In this document: in pieces, positions 31,140 through 42,013 of the stretch
How the letters are laid out: each line of letters opens with the position of its first letter
How positions within the stretch are numbered: position 1 is the first letter of the stretch
Assembly: GCA_934047225.1 (NCBI GenBank)
Contig: OW204000.1
Span: 12,914,001-12,978,000, forward strand
Source: Ypsolopha sequella
Taxonomy: Eukaryota > Arthropoda > Insecta > Lepidoptera > Ypsolophidae
Direction: 5' to 3'
DNA length: 64,000 bases
Translations under genes and position numbers: made by a program
Notes under the pieces: generated by a model
Seen by the model: only the letters and a program-made list of their open reading frames with translations
Told to the model about the DNA's origin: nothing
Databases searched by the model: none

Positions 31140-32292
31140 AATAATTTCTATTTATGTAGAATATTTTTTTTAGTGCTATCTTTACGTATAATAGTTGTGA
31201 GATAAGTAAGTACACTAAAGATTACTGATTCATTCTAAACAATCTTAGAGATAAGCTCGCCGCTGTATTCAACTCTAAATTGCAATGCTTGTTTTTTTAC
31301 CTTTTTCTGTGTATGTACAATAAAGAACAAGAATAAGAAATAAAATGTATTATTTTGTAACATGATAATAAATATAAAAACTTTCCCTTTTATATTATTT
31401 ACTGCTGCGGCTCGACTTTACCACTATCTTACTGGCAAACCCACCCCAGTTAAGTTATTCAGGGAGAGTAAGGGGACAGCTCTGAAACAGGCACAACCAG
31501 GTAGCCAGCAATATTTAAGACTTATAGCCGGGCGTTAAACCAAACAGACTGGTGACGGGCAGTGGTGTCACTGATGCGAGGGTTTTGGCACCATGCTCAC
31601 CGACCTGCCTGCCCAGCGTGTGTGGGTATGATGGGCATCACTTCCAAGAGGACCACCAAGAGAGGCGAAATCTTGGAAAGGCCTATGTCCAGCAGTGTAA
31701 AAAGACAGGCTGATGGAATGCTGCTGATTAATTAACACATGGGATATGACAAAATCATCAAATTTATTTGATGAATTGCAATGGTACAAACAAAATTCAC
31801 ATGAAATCATCGTCTTTTATTTTGGTCGTAGATATTCGAACTTTTCGAAGAAGAAATTATCTAAACAGAAAACGAAATAATTTTAGACTTTCTACGCGGG
31901 CATCTCTACCTAAACCATTATTCATCCAACGTTAAGCCAACAGTTGGCTATAGTCATAATACTCCTAAAGCAACGTTTTAAAATAAAAAAACAGATTGCA
32001 TTGAAACCGTTGACCATTTGTTGCCAACTCTATTGTAATATTTTCGTCGAAAATTCCACTGAATTGTTCTTACCTATAAAAATTTATGTTTACGAACATG
32101 AAATCCGATGGAATAGTGCAAATAAATTATTATTTCTATTAAATAGAAATTATTATAATAAATTATTATAATAATCTTATAAGAAACGTTTGTATAATTT
32201 TACATTTCCTGTCAATGTTACAAGCAATGACTTTAATTATTCCTTACAATGTCGGGAAAAAATGTGAGGGCAACACTATTGAAAAAAGTAAA
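31140..32292. other. intergenic, repeat fragment near 31560-31720
   Basis: GGCACCATGCTCACCGACC and AGGCCTATGTCCAGCAGTG resemble the terminal part of a moth LINE. The rest is AT-rich without a gene; 31944-32171 is a low-complexity frame of no known family. Confidence 0.45.
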
Positions 32293-35200
32293 TTAAAAAA
32301 AGTGGCCATTTTTTTTAATATTAGGTGAATTTAGACATGGCCCAAATGATGGGCAATTTTGTAATATGTGAATAAGATCAGCATTGTCTTGACCACAGTG
32401 CTTGCAGTTTGAATTCGTGATAATTTTAAATCTGTATAAGAGTGCGGGTGTTCGGCAATGTCCAAATCGCATTCTGCATATTGTTGTTACAAATCGTCTG
32501 TCAACTTCGGTAAGTTTGTTGTACCATGGCTTTGCTGGAATTGACTTCTGTATAGATCCATACCATGCTCCAGCTTTTTCTAATGTTATAATTCTCATTT
32601 CTTCCCATAACCTCTTTGAGATGTCTTTCACATTAGCATAATAGTCCTGATAGGGAACCAAAGCATCGGAAGCCTCTTCTTCGTTGATACCCACGTAAGC
32701 CACTTTATCAACTATTTCATTTCCAGAAATACCTTTATGAGAGGGAACCCACAAAAATTCTATAGTCTTTTTACTTATCATTAAATTAATAGTACTTTTT
32801 ATCTTGAATATCAAGTAGTTACAACTTTTCATATTATTATTACTTAAACTAGTGAGTACACTTAAACTGTCGCTTATTATTATTATCTTATCATTCTCTA
32901 CATTCTTTATGTACTCTAAAGCCTTTAGAATAGCATATGCTTCAGCTGAAAATATACTGAAAAATGGATCAACTTTATAGCTTTTAGATATGTTACATTG
33001 AGGATCGTAAAAGGCAGATCTAACAATGTTGTCATGTTTACTACCATCTGTATAAACTCTGTAATATCCATGCTTCTTTCCAATAATTCTAAGAAAATCA
33101 TATTTATTCTCCATTCGAGTGACCTGTACTGTAGTTTTATATAGATTGTCTTGTATTGAGTAATTATAACATGGAAATTTATCACTTTTATAAATATTTT
33201 CATATTTATGAGAACAAAAATTCATGAACCGTAATATAGGAAGAGGATGATTCGAAACCAATTCATGAGCAGAAAAATACTCAGTTTCAGGTATATTACA
33301 ACTGACGGGTTTAATTTTTTCTAAAACGACACCATTATTAATACTAAAGTTTTTGATACAGAATCTTGAGGCAAACTCAAATCTACATATACTTAATGGT
33401 GGGATACCAGCTTCTACTTCCATAGCGTTTATTGGGGTAGTTCGCATGGCTCCAGTAATAATCCTTAATGCTTTATTTTGAATAATATCCAATTTCTTAA
33501 GATCAGAATTACTTGCAATCATGTAGCCTAAAAGACTATAGTCAAAGTGACTCCTGACAATACTTTTGTATAACATACCCAAAATTTTTGGGTCTGCTCC
33601 CCATGAAAGGCCTGCTAAAGATTTTAATATATTTAAACTTTTATTGGTGTTTGAAATAATATAGTCTATATGTTTTCTAAAGGACAAGCTTGTATCGAGT
33701 ATGACACCTAAAAATTTCTTTGACTTTACTATAGGTATGATGTCATTACCATATAGTATTGTGCTGCTACTTGGTTCACTGGTATTTAAATGGTTGAATA
33801 TCATTGCAGCACTTTTTTGTGCACTAATATTCAATTGTAAAATATTCCTGTAATAGTGTTGCAAGTTTTTTAAAACGGTATTAATTTTATTACTTGCTAT
33901 GTTTATGTTTTGGTTTCTGCAATAGAGTACTAAATCATCTGCAAACTGTAATATAGTAACATCATTATCATTAACATATTTACAGATCTGTGAGACATAA
34001 ATGTTATAAATAAGCGGTGAAATACAAGCACCTTGCATTGTTCCTTTATACACATATTTTGGTCCATGTAAGATATTATTGTATTTAACATATAGAATCC
34101 TTTCATACAGGAAATTAAAAATCCATTTATTTACATTTCCAGGAACACCAATATCATACAGGATCTTAGCCAACGTTGCGGGGTCCACATTGTCAAATGC
34201 TCCTTGTACATCTAAGAAGACACAAATAGTGTTTGAACGACTGAGCAGTGAATTCTTTAAATCAGAAATTAGAGAAGCGAAGCTATCTGCAGCGCTTCTA
34301 CCCTTTCGAAATCCAAATTGACTTGGAGGTAAGATAGAATTACATTCAACAAAATGGTCTAATCTGGTTTTTATCATGTTTTCAAAAATTTTACCTATGC
34401 ATGATGATAAAGAAATGGGTCTATAAGACTCGGCATTGTCATGTGGTTTATTAGGCTTTAAAATTGGTACTATGCATTGTGTTTTCCAGCTAATTGGTAT
34501 TTCCTGATTTTTCCATAACTCATTAAAGATCTTAAGTAACAATTTCTGACTATTTAAATGTAAGTTTTTAATTAAAATATATGGTAAGTCGTCAAGTCCT
34601 GGTGTGGTGTCTCGTCTAGATGACAATGAGAATTTAAATTCGTCCAAAGAAAATGGTTCAGACAAATAGTTATTATTATCATTACTTTGCTGTTGAAAAT
34701 AGGAATTTAACAAATTAAAATCTACATTTTTTCCAGGTGCTGTGTCAGGCGCCAATCTGTCCAAGAATGAAGGAATCCATTCATCGTTTTTAGTTTTTTT
34801 GCGAGATCCTAATCTTTTAAAAATTCTAATAAAATTCCATATATTACTTATGGGTGTGGTTCTGCTAAAAGTCTTACATAAATTTCTCCAACTATTAGTT
34901 TTTTGTTCACTGAGAAATTTCTTTTTAGTAGCGTCTATCTTTTTGTATTCAATGTAGTTAGACATTGTAGGATTTTTTCTGTATTCATTAAGGGCATTTT
35001 TGCTCTTCATTACCATATCTAGACATTCATCAGTCCACCAAGGGACAGGTTGTCTATTCGTTGTATGTAAATTGTTGCTAGGAATTTTACTTTTAGGAAT
35101 ACACTTTTCTTTTAATAAAGATATATTCGCACAATATTCATCAAATGATTTCAATGGATTGTTTGTGTCAACACAGAAGTTTTTAGCTAGAGTCTCAGAG

Positions 35201-35964
35201 AGAGATCTGTAGTCATGCCAGTTAGCTTTGTTATATAAAAAGCGTCTACTGTTATTATAATTATTAGAGTATTTGTAAGGTGAAATTTGAATATTAATTA
35301 ATATTGGCATATGATAGCTGCCCATAGGATCATCTATCACTTGCCATTCACATAGAGGGGTAATTTGAGGACTTGCGTAACTTATGTCGATAGCTGATTC
35401 TCTTTTATTTGGGGGTGGATTAGTGGTAGGTGATCCTGTATTTAATAGGCAAAAATCACTGTCATCGAAAAGGTTAAATACGTTGTTGCCTCTAGAGTCT
35501 GTTTTATGACACCCAAAAGCTACATGATGGGCGTTAAAATCGCCACAGACTAAAGCTGGTCTAGGAAAATTTTCTATAATGTTTCTCAATTGATTGGTGT
35601 TGAATCTACCCTTCCTCGGTGGACAATAAACACAAAGTAAATTAATAATACCTGCATCTGTATGTAGAGATAAACCTACCGTTTGAATTTTTTCGTAGAA
35701 CCTTGTTTCAATTAAATTGTATTTAAAATTATTTTTTATATAAATACCTACTCCACCATGTTCATTTTTGGCATCTTTATGAAGAAAACTATAGTTAGAA
35801 ATATTATAAGAATTAAAATATTTATCTTTACAAAATGTTTCATTTAATAGACAAATGTCTACATCATGGTCTTGAAGAAAATTAATTAATAGAGCCTTTT
35901 TTGGTTTTAAACTTTGTATGTTAAATTGCATAATTGTCAAATAATTTTTGGGTGTACAAGCCAT
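32293..35964 (-). CDS. LINE ORF2: endonuclease, reverse transcriptase, RNase H
   Basis: 1223 codons without a stop. Residues ~10-230 are an apurinic-type endonuclease (NIQSLKPKK, LLNETF, EHGGVGIYI, CGDFNAHH, SYHMPI). Reverse transcriptase spans about 440-720 with SYRPISLSS, QFGFRKGRS, DVQGAFDNV and the catalytic QFADDLVLY. RNase H spans about 970-1100 (YTDGSKHDN, FSAEAYAIL, IISDSLSVL, WVPSHKGISGNEIVD). A CCHC knuckle (CKHCGQDNADLIHILQNC) lies near the C-terminus. The final residues (KKNGHFF) are read through the A-rich end into flanking DNA, so the natural stop may be lost. The ATG follows the ORF1 stop as TAGTAATG, suggesting reinitiation. Confidence 0.93.
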   Translation of the reverse strand: MACTPKNYLTIMQFNIQSLKPKKALLINFLQDHDVDICLLNETFCKDKYFNSYNISNYSFLHKDAKNEHGGVGIYIKNNFKYNLIETRFYEKIQTVGLSLHTDAGIINLLCVYCPPRKGRFNTNQLRNIIENFPRPALVCGDFNAHHVAFGCHKTDSRGNNVFNLFDDSDFCLLNTGSPTTNPPPNKRESAIDISYASPQITPLCEWQVIDDPMGSYHMPILINIQISPYKYSNNYNNSRRFLYNKANWHDYRSLSETLAKNFCVDTNNPLKSFDEYCANISLLKEKCIPKSKIPSNNLHTTNRQPVPWWTDECLDMVMKSKNALNEYRKNPTMSNYIEYKKIDATKKKFLSEQKTNSWRNLCKTFSRTTPISNIWNFIRIFKRLGSRKKTKNDEWIPSFLDRLAPDTAPGKNVDFNLLNSYFQQQSNDNNNYLSEPFSLDEFKFSLSSRRDTTPGLDDLPYILIKNLHLNSQKLLLKIFNELWKNQEIPISWKTQCIVPILKPNKPHDNAESYRPISLSSCIGKIFENMIKTRLDHFVECNSILPPSQFGFRKGRSAADSFASLISDLKNSLLSRSNTICVFLDVQGAFDNVDPATLAKILYDIGVPGNVNKWIFNFLYERILYVKYNNILHGPKYVYKGTMQGACISPLIYNIYVSQICKYVNDNDVTILQFADDLVLYCRNQNINIASNKINTVLKNLQHYYRNILQLNISAQKSAAMIFNHLNTSEPSSSTILYGNDIIPIVKSKKFLGVILDTSLSFRKHIDYIISNTNKSLNILKSLAGLSWGADPKILGMLYKSIVRSHFDYSLLGYMIASNSDLKKLDIIQNKALRIITGAMRTTPINAMEVEAGIPPLSICRFEFASRFCIKNFSINNGVVLEKIKPVSCNIPETEYFSAHELVSNHPLPILRFMNFCSHKYENIYKSDKFPCYNYSIQDNLYKTTVQVTRMENKYDFLRIIGKKHGYYRVYTDGSKHDNIVRSAFYDPQCNISKSYKVDPFFSIFSAEAYAILKALEYIKNVENDKIIIISDSLSVLTSLSNNNMKSCNYLIFKIKSTINLMISKKTIEFLWVPSHKGISGNEIVDKVAYVGINEEEASDALVPYQDYYANVKDISKRLWEEMRIITLEKAGAWYGSIQKSIPAKPWYNKLTEVDRRFVTTICRMRFGHCRTPALLYRFKIITNSNCKHCGQDNADLIHILQNCPSFGPCLNSPNIKKNGHFF

Positions 35965-35966
35965 TA

Positions 35967-37103
35967 CTACTTTATATTTTTAAAACTGTTCTTAATTACA
36001 TTACCAATGTGAGCTCTTGTTAGTTTATTTTCTTCTTTATTATTAGCTAATTCAAGTAGTGCAACTACTAGTGCATTAATAATTTTATCATCTTTGCCTA
36101 ATTCAGTGTAATCAACATTTTTAATCGTTTTAACTGTAGAGGGAGGAGCTGGTACATGTTTAGCTGATTTCAGTGAGGGAAATTCGACTTCATAATTTTT
36201 TAAAATTTTGGAAGAGCCAACAGTGCTTGCATATGTACTCATTAGTTTGTTTCTCTTCTCTTCAATTTTTTTTGCCTTCACTGGGCACAGCCGCGATATA
36301 GCCAGATGCGCTCCTCCACAGTTCACACATTTAACTGCTTCAGTTTTAGAACACTCCTTATAAAAATGCTCCTCAGCACATAAAGAGCAGACCTGCTTAT
36401 GTTTACAAATTCTTGAAGAATGGTTAAAGCCAAAGCATTTATAGCATTGCAATAAAGGTGGAATGTAAGGAGACACCTTAAATCTGAATTTTTCATAATA
36501 TACACACTCAGGTAGAGTAGGTGACAAAAATGTAACCGAAAGTGTCTCTAGACGCTGTAGTTTTTGGTCGACTTTTTTGGTGAAACGTCTCACTTGAATA
36601 ATTTCATACTCGCAGCTTAGTTTTTTGAAGAGATCTTCGTTAGTCACATCAGTTGGAACGTGTCTAATTACGCCTATACATTCAACAGATTTTGCCGAAA
36701 TAAATGCACGGTATGAATGCTTGTTTAAGAAGTCATCATTCTTCAGAAAATTATTGGCGTCGTTGGCCAGATTAAACGTAACTGCCAATTTTGCCGCCGA
36801 CACCCGCTCAATTCGATCAACTCCTTTTACATCCCTTTGCATAAGGTTGTTGAAGTAAAATGGATTTTTATTGCCAAGCTTCTGGTTAATGGTGCTTTCA
36901 ATATAAACAGTGTAATTTTTACTCACAGAATTTTCAGGAAAGCATCTTTTATACCCCTGTTTTATGTAAGGTAAAAATTTTTCACCCCCGCCAATTTGTG
37001 TTGAATTTATTTTTTCGTTATTAGCAGTTTTCCCACCACCTCCTCCTTCATCTTCTTCCTCCATATTAATTTTTGGCCCTGGTGGGCGTTTCATCAAACA
37101 CAA
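35967..37103 (-). CDS. LINE ORF1: gag-like RNA-binding protein with CCHC knuckles
   Basis: 378 codons, start MCLMKRPPGPK. A Gly/Glu-rich N-terminus (EEEDEGGGGG) is followed by a domain with IGVIRHVPTDVTNEDLFKKL and VSVTFLSPTLPECV, typical of the RRM-like fold in I/Jockey ORF1 proteins. Three zinc knuckles follow: CYKCFGFNHSSRIC, CSLCAEEHFYKEC and CVNCGGAHLAISRLC. It should bind element RNA and form the ribonucleoprotein with ORF2. It ends TAG two bases before the ORF2 ATG. Confidence 0.92.
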   Translation of the reverse strand: MCLMKRPPGPKINMEEEDEGGGGGKTANNEKINSTQIGGGEKFLPYIKQGYKRCFPENSVSKNYTVYIESTINQKLGNKNPFYFNNLMQRDVKGVDRIERVSAAKLAVTFNLANDANNFLKNDDFLNKHSYRAFISAKSVECIGVIRHVPTDVTNEDLFKKLSCEYEIIQVRRFTKKVDQKLQRLETLSVTFLSPTLPECVYYEKFRFKVSPYIPPLLQCYKCFGFNHSSRICKHKQVCSLCAEEHFYKECSKTEAVKCVNCGGAHLAISRLCPVKAKKIEEKRNKLMSTYASTVGSSKILKNYEVEFPSLKSAKHVPAPPSTVKTIKNVDYTELGKDDKIINALVVALLELANNKEENKLTRAHIGNVIKNSFKNIK

Positions 37104-37203
37104 TTCGCTGTTAATTTAGATTTATTTAAATTTACTTTGAAAAAGCCGCCTTTCAACTTTGAGTATTCCCGCCAGAATCCATTTCTTATATTGTCTTTGA
37201 TAG

Positions 37204-37882
37204 CAGTGTTGCCAGGTCAATTTTAAGAAAATCGGTAGACGCGACTAGAAAAATCAGGAGATGTATATGGAAATAAAAAAAAAACAGTAGACTCATTTTT
37301 TTATAATAAAACAAATTCTGTCATTATAATAATGTTTTATTGGTACATTTTATTATTATGTCTGCTTAAAATTTCAGGGCGTACGTCGAAGTCAAAGCAA
37401 TTTGCATTTTTTAATAGATTTTTAGTGTGTAGCACTCCCGAAATTACTTCTGTGGATAATAACAAACAAAACTCTATTTTAGTTAGATTTTTTCTTAGAA
37501 CACGTTTGATCTAGTTTGAAGTAATAAGGATAAGTTAAAGTAGACATTTGTATCGCTATTTCCATGAATCCTACAGATGATATTTTATTTAGTAGGGTAA
37601 TCATTGTATCGTGTGTGACAAACCGGTTTATGTCGCTAGTTTAAAATCAACTCTATGCCATTACGACATAGTCTATTTTTACAAAGAATTGATTAGTGCC
37701 AACATAACAGTGTTAATTTTGCGTTTCATTTCACGCAGTTTTTTACTTTTTCTAGTTAATTTTACAAAGTATAGCTATATATTTGAAAAAAATCAGTAGA
37801 ATTTCAGTTGAAATCAGTAGATCAGTAGAATTAACCGAAAATCAGTAAATCTCCTGAAAAATCAGTAGACCTGGCATCACTG
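37204..37882. mobile_element. hAT-like MITE between two LINE copies
   Basis: Ends CAGTGTTGCCAGGTC and the complement of CAGTGATGCCAGGTC; the inverted similarity extends inward (AAAATCAGGAGAT against ATCTCCTGAAAAATC). The flanks TTTGATAG (37196-37203) and TTTGATGA (37883-37890) could be a decayed 8-bp target duplication (6 of 8). Frames inside have no similarity to known proteins. Confidence 0.7.
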
Positions 37883-37883
37883 T

Positions 37884-38296
37884 TTGATGAATAGACTGAA
37901 ACTGGCTGAAGATTCGAATTGTACATACTGTGGAGAGAGCAATGCAGATTTACAACACATTATATTTAAATGTCAACAATTTGCAATACACAGACTACTT
38001 CTTGTAACCGAATTGAAAAAGATTTGCGAATGCAAAGAAACCCATAGTGATGTGCCAGTGCCCTCCCGTCTTCAAGACCTTTTAAAAGAACCTAAATTTT
38101 TTACTCCCCTATTCAAATATATAATGAACACAGTGGAAAAATTATAATCTCTGATGTGAAGTGAAATATGTAAAAAGTGATAAAAAAAAAAAAATTGACT
38201 ATTTCTATAAACAGTTGTGTAAAAATAAAATATAAACTATTGGCTCAAAAGGACTAGTTTCCAGGGCCGTAAAACTTATTAAAAAAAAAAAAAAGG
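37884..38296 (+). pseudogene. 3' end of a second I-clade LINE
   Basis: The frame 37884-38147 carries CTYCGESNADLQHIIFKC, the same C-terminal zinc knuckle as ORF2 at 32293-35964, followed by a terminal helix. The 3' UTR has GGCTCAAAAGGACTAGTTTC and an A-rich tail ending at 38296. Its left part is missing at the MITE boundary. Orientation is opposite to the intact copy. Confidence 0.8.
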
Positions 38297-38369
38297 TACA
38301 TTCTGTCAATTTCTGTCTTGTCCATAGAGTAAATTACATATCTTGCTTGTCTTGTCTGTCTGTTGTATT

Positions 38370-38430
38370 TTTTAACCGACTTTTTTATTGGTTCTTGGCC
38401 TGGAAACTAGTCTTTTTAGCCATGTCTTAT
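38370..38430 (-). repeat. reversed LINE 3' tail
   Basis: TTTTTTATTGGTTCTTGGCC followed by TGGAAACTAGTCTTTTTAGCC is the complement of the tail of the LINE at 37884-38296, in the opposite orientation. Confidence 0.65.
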
Positions 38431-40242
38431 TAGTCGTATAATAATAACCCATGGACCTATACCTTAATAGGACTGAGTACTTGTTTCAAAAAACGTGAAG
38501 AACGAGAAGTCATACTACATTATTTCATCTCTGTCTAAGCAGGGTAACCATATTTAAAAATAATTGATTGAGACCACGTAGGTAATAAAAACTGTATTCA
38601 AAACATTTATTATATTGGTTTAAATTCTTCTGCTTTAAAATGGCGGCTGCAGACTACTGGATTTTTGCACTTTACTTCGTTTCCTACAGTTGCCACAAAA
38701 TAAGAGGCCCGTTTTGACAGATAAGAACGACCATAGAATATAACTTTACATGTAATAAATGAAACGGTTAACAAATAATTATTAACTTATTGGGTTTAAA
38801 GAAAATAAATAAACGTTTTTTAATTATCACGGAACATATTTCAAGTACTATTTTCACGTTTATTCCAAAATAAAATGCAATTTTGAATTACTACACAATG
38901 TCTCTAAAACAGTTACATTCTCAGTCAATTTTTTCTTAATAATAGTGTTGTAACCAGATAATCGCCTAATTTCACGGACTCAATTCGATTCCACGTGAAA
39001 ATAATTAACTTGTTTTAATATTGATAAAATAATTGTAATGATCTGTAATTGTGAGACCAATACACAAAAAGCCAAGTTTAAATTTCCTTTTTTTTTTGCA
39101 AATATAAACTTTTTAGATTGTAACGGTGTCGCGTATACCGAAAAATATAATATAATAATTGTGCTAAATAATGTTACATACCACTTAGCTTTTAAACTTA
39201 TAGTTTACAAAAACAAAAAACATGCATTTATTGCTTAAAGTCCCATTTTTTTTATTAATGAATTGGTTTACAGGCAGTTTTCCATAAATCATCCTATCAA
39301 TAGACAGATTGGCTGGTAAGAAATATGGCAGTATTTTTTTTTATAAGGCATGGAGCAATTTTTTCATCTTGAAGCCTACATATTTTTCTTACTGGCCAGT
39401 ATTTTATATCTATCAACGCTCAGACCTCTATCTAATTTGAGGTCAGTGAAGTACAACATTACAAAATATTACTGGCAGGTAAGAATTTCCATTTCAGATT
39501 CTTTTCGTAGAGAAAAAAAATTAAAAGCTGGTTTTAGCACCCGAAATATCTTTCTATCGCCATATTGGAAGTCAATGTGCTCCCGTTTGTTTTTAGTGTT
39601 TTTTTCTTGTGACTTTAGGCTTTACTTTTGAACTGTTTATATTTTCTTTCACGTTGACTTTGGCAATTATGTTTATTCTGGAAATTATACCCAATAAACT
39701 TAAAAATATTTCAAACGATAACAAACTCATAATATTTTGAATCGATTTCTCGTGAGAATCGGTTGACATAGTTACTGATTTGCATGGTTCACATCCATAG
39801 ATACGTTGCGATGACATACGTCAAAACGGACCTATTACATTGTGACTACTTTAAAACTTCTAACCATTTTCTTCGGATATTTTCAGTTTTTGGAAGACTG
39901 TAATGTAAAACCCAATATCATGGTTACTCTAGCGGTATCAAAGTAAACATGTATCATTTCTCCGAGAAAACGTTGTAATTATGCCTTACCTATGAAACGA
40001 TATCCCACAATTCCCAAAACTTTCGCTTCTGCAGCCCTTCACGCTGCATGCTTTAACCATTTTTGCAAAAAATTATTAATTTTACAATTTTGTTTTCCAA
40101 TGTCACGGCCGTGGCGCCATTTTTAGATAAAAGGGTTACCAGTTTGCAAGCATAAGAATAATCCCAACTTTATTAAGGAATGATTGATCTTACATTTACG
40201 GATAAAACTAAATGTAAAACATAAATAAACCTAACAAAAAAA
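38431..40242. other. intergenic, nothing recognised
   Basis: AT-rich with homopolymers; frames up to 93 codons (39350-39631) show no similarity or splice context. Confidence 0.4.
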
Positions 40243-40552
40243 TAGTAACGGACTTCAAATGTAACTGCAGCCATTCGCTAAAAAAGTATAAAATAATTAT
40301 AAAATGACCGATGGTACCGAAATAACACTTTTTCCGCCTTCTTTCTTCCTGAAAAATATGTTCTCTAGAAGTCGGCGCTCTTATATTGGTTTCTGTGTTG
40401 CTATAACCAAGGGAACGCGGTGACTTTTAAAGAACATATTTTTCAGGAACAAAGAAGTCGGAAAAAGTGTTATTTCAGTACCATCGGTCATTTTATAATT
40501 ATTTTTAATTTTTTTGCGAATGGCTGCAGTTACATTTTAAAGTCGGTTACTA
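40243..40552. mobile_element. foldback MITE
   Basis: Arms of about 130 bases: left TAGTAACGGACTTCAAATGT and AACTGCAGCCATTCGC; the right arm is the complement (GCGAATGGCTGCAGTTACAT ... GTCGGTTACTA). The arms also share AAAATGACCGATGGTACC and AACACTTTTTCCG. Confidence 0.88.
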
Positions 40553-40689
40553 TTTTGCGTTAAAAATGTATTATTTTACATTTTTTAGTGTTGACGGGTC
40601 AAATTGTGTAATGTGGATAGTTCTTGTAAACGCGCTGTTGATATAGAACGAAGGACAAGTAATAATTGATTATATTTAATAAATACCCT

Positions 40690-41240
40690 GTAATCAGCAC
40701 CCTAATACAAACTGATTGCCGTAATCTCAAGTTATGTGCTGTCACCCGTTGAGGAGTTCTATGGTAATGAGGCCAAGATCAAAGATCAGGTGGAGAAATT
40801 ACAATTTACAAGTAGTACTTGGCAATCACCATCCTAATACAAAGCGATTGCCTTCATCTTGAGTGGTATGCTGTCGTCCGTTAAGGAGTTCTATGGTGGT
40901 GAAGCCAGGATGGAAGGTCAGGTGGGTATTCTGATAATTTCCAAGAAATTCCCGACAATCAGCACCCTACCAAAGTGATTGCCGCAATCTCGAGTTAAGT
41001 GCTCTCATTCGTTAAGGAGTTCTATGGTAATGACTTATTGAATAAGACCAGGATTGAAGGTCAGGTGGAAGATTGACAATTTCCAAGTAATACTCTGCGA
41101 TCAACATCGTAGTACAAAGCGATTTCCTTAATATCAAGTGGTACGCTGTTACTTTATGAGGCGTTCCACTGCCTATCTCTGAAAACTTTCATCAGGTCAA
41201 GGAAATTCTTCCAAACAAAAAAAGAATTCAATTCCGTTCA
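40690..41240. repeat. tandem array of about four ~132-bp units
   Basis: The landmark ATCAGCACCCTAATACAAA recurs, with changes, near 40693, 40825, 40958 and 41101; GTTAAGGAGTTCTATGGT-like strings recur once per unit. Units are diverged from one another. The array ends beside CAGTCGAATTGAGATCCTCC, part of a common moth repeat. Confidence 0.85.
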
Positions 41241-42013
41241 GAAATTACGGAGATAAGGAATAACATACCCAAAAAAAATACAGTCGAATTGAGATCCTCC
41301 TCTTTTTTTCAAGTCGGTTAAAAAAAAAGAAATGTCATGAACAAGTATTTACTAAAAGCTAAATACTATAGTCGTTGAAAAACTAAATCGTGAAAAACTC
41401 AAGCCTACCATCGCAATTTGTTTTTTTTGTGATGGCAACTGTGCGAGTAGGACACAGGCATCAACTGTTTGTTGTCCCGCTCGGCACGTTTTCTCTAGTT
41501 GGTTATGTCATAATAAAATAACTTTTAACTGTATGGAATAGAGTCTATTTTTCTACGCGTAACATCCTTGAGTGCACAATCCAGTTTAGGTATACATCCA
41601 TGAAATATAACCATAGAAAATGTTGCTAGGTGACCGATTCGCGTTCTCCCCAAATCTTACCCAGACAGAAGAATCCCCCCAAAATTCAGGTATTGAAGAA
41701 AAAAATCCCCACAAAAGACAAAATATATAATTATTAATAAAATACAATTTTATGCTATTTCAGCAATAGCTTCAATTACTGGATCAGCGTCTTTACACGC
41801 GCCGTCTACAGTTCCGTACATTTTACCTGAGTTAAATCTGTTACGAATGTTTGAACTTGGTTCAAAATTAACACATCCTTCTGGAAATGTATACCTTATT
41901 CTCAAAATTTTTCCCCCAAAAATCCCCCCAAAGGATTTATTCTCCTAGAGGCTAAAAATACCCCCAAATTTGCAGGGAATCCCCCTTTATCTGACATCAC
42001 TGACCACAGATCA
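41241..42013. other. repeat-derived sequence with C-rich stretches
   Basis: AAGTCGGTTAAAAAAAAG at 41322 ends a moth repeat. 41650-41990 has several CCCCCC-rich strings (AATCCCCCCAAAATTC, AATCCCCCCAAAGG) and may be a decayed transposon; ends not resolved. Confidence 0.4.

Larger units (their letters stand above)
32293..37135 (-). mobile_element. I-clade LINE with two open ORFs
   Basis: ORF1 (37103-35967) and ORF2 (35964-32293) are both uninterrupted and separated by two bases. ORF2 carries endonuclease, reverse transcriptase, RNase H and a C-terminal zinc knuckle, the combination of the I superfamily. On the minus strand the element appears to end in ATTAAAAAAAA (about 32310-32320). I found no convincing target duplication. 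A related but decayed copy lies on the opposite strand at 37884-38296. Confidence 0.88.

Noticed and set aside
40690..41240. CRISPR-like array
   Set aside because: Units are ~132 bases and diverged throughout, without short constant repeats or unique spacers; the genome is an insect's.
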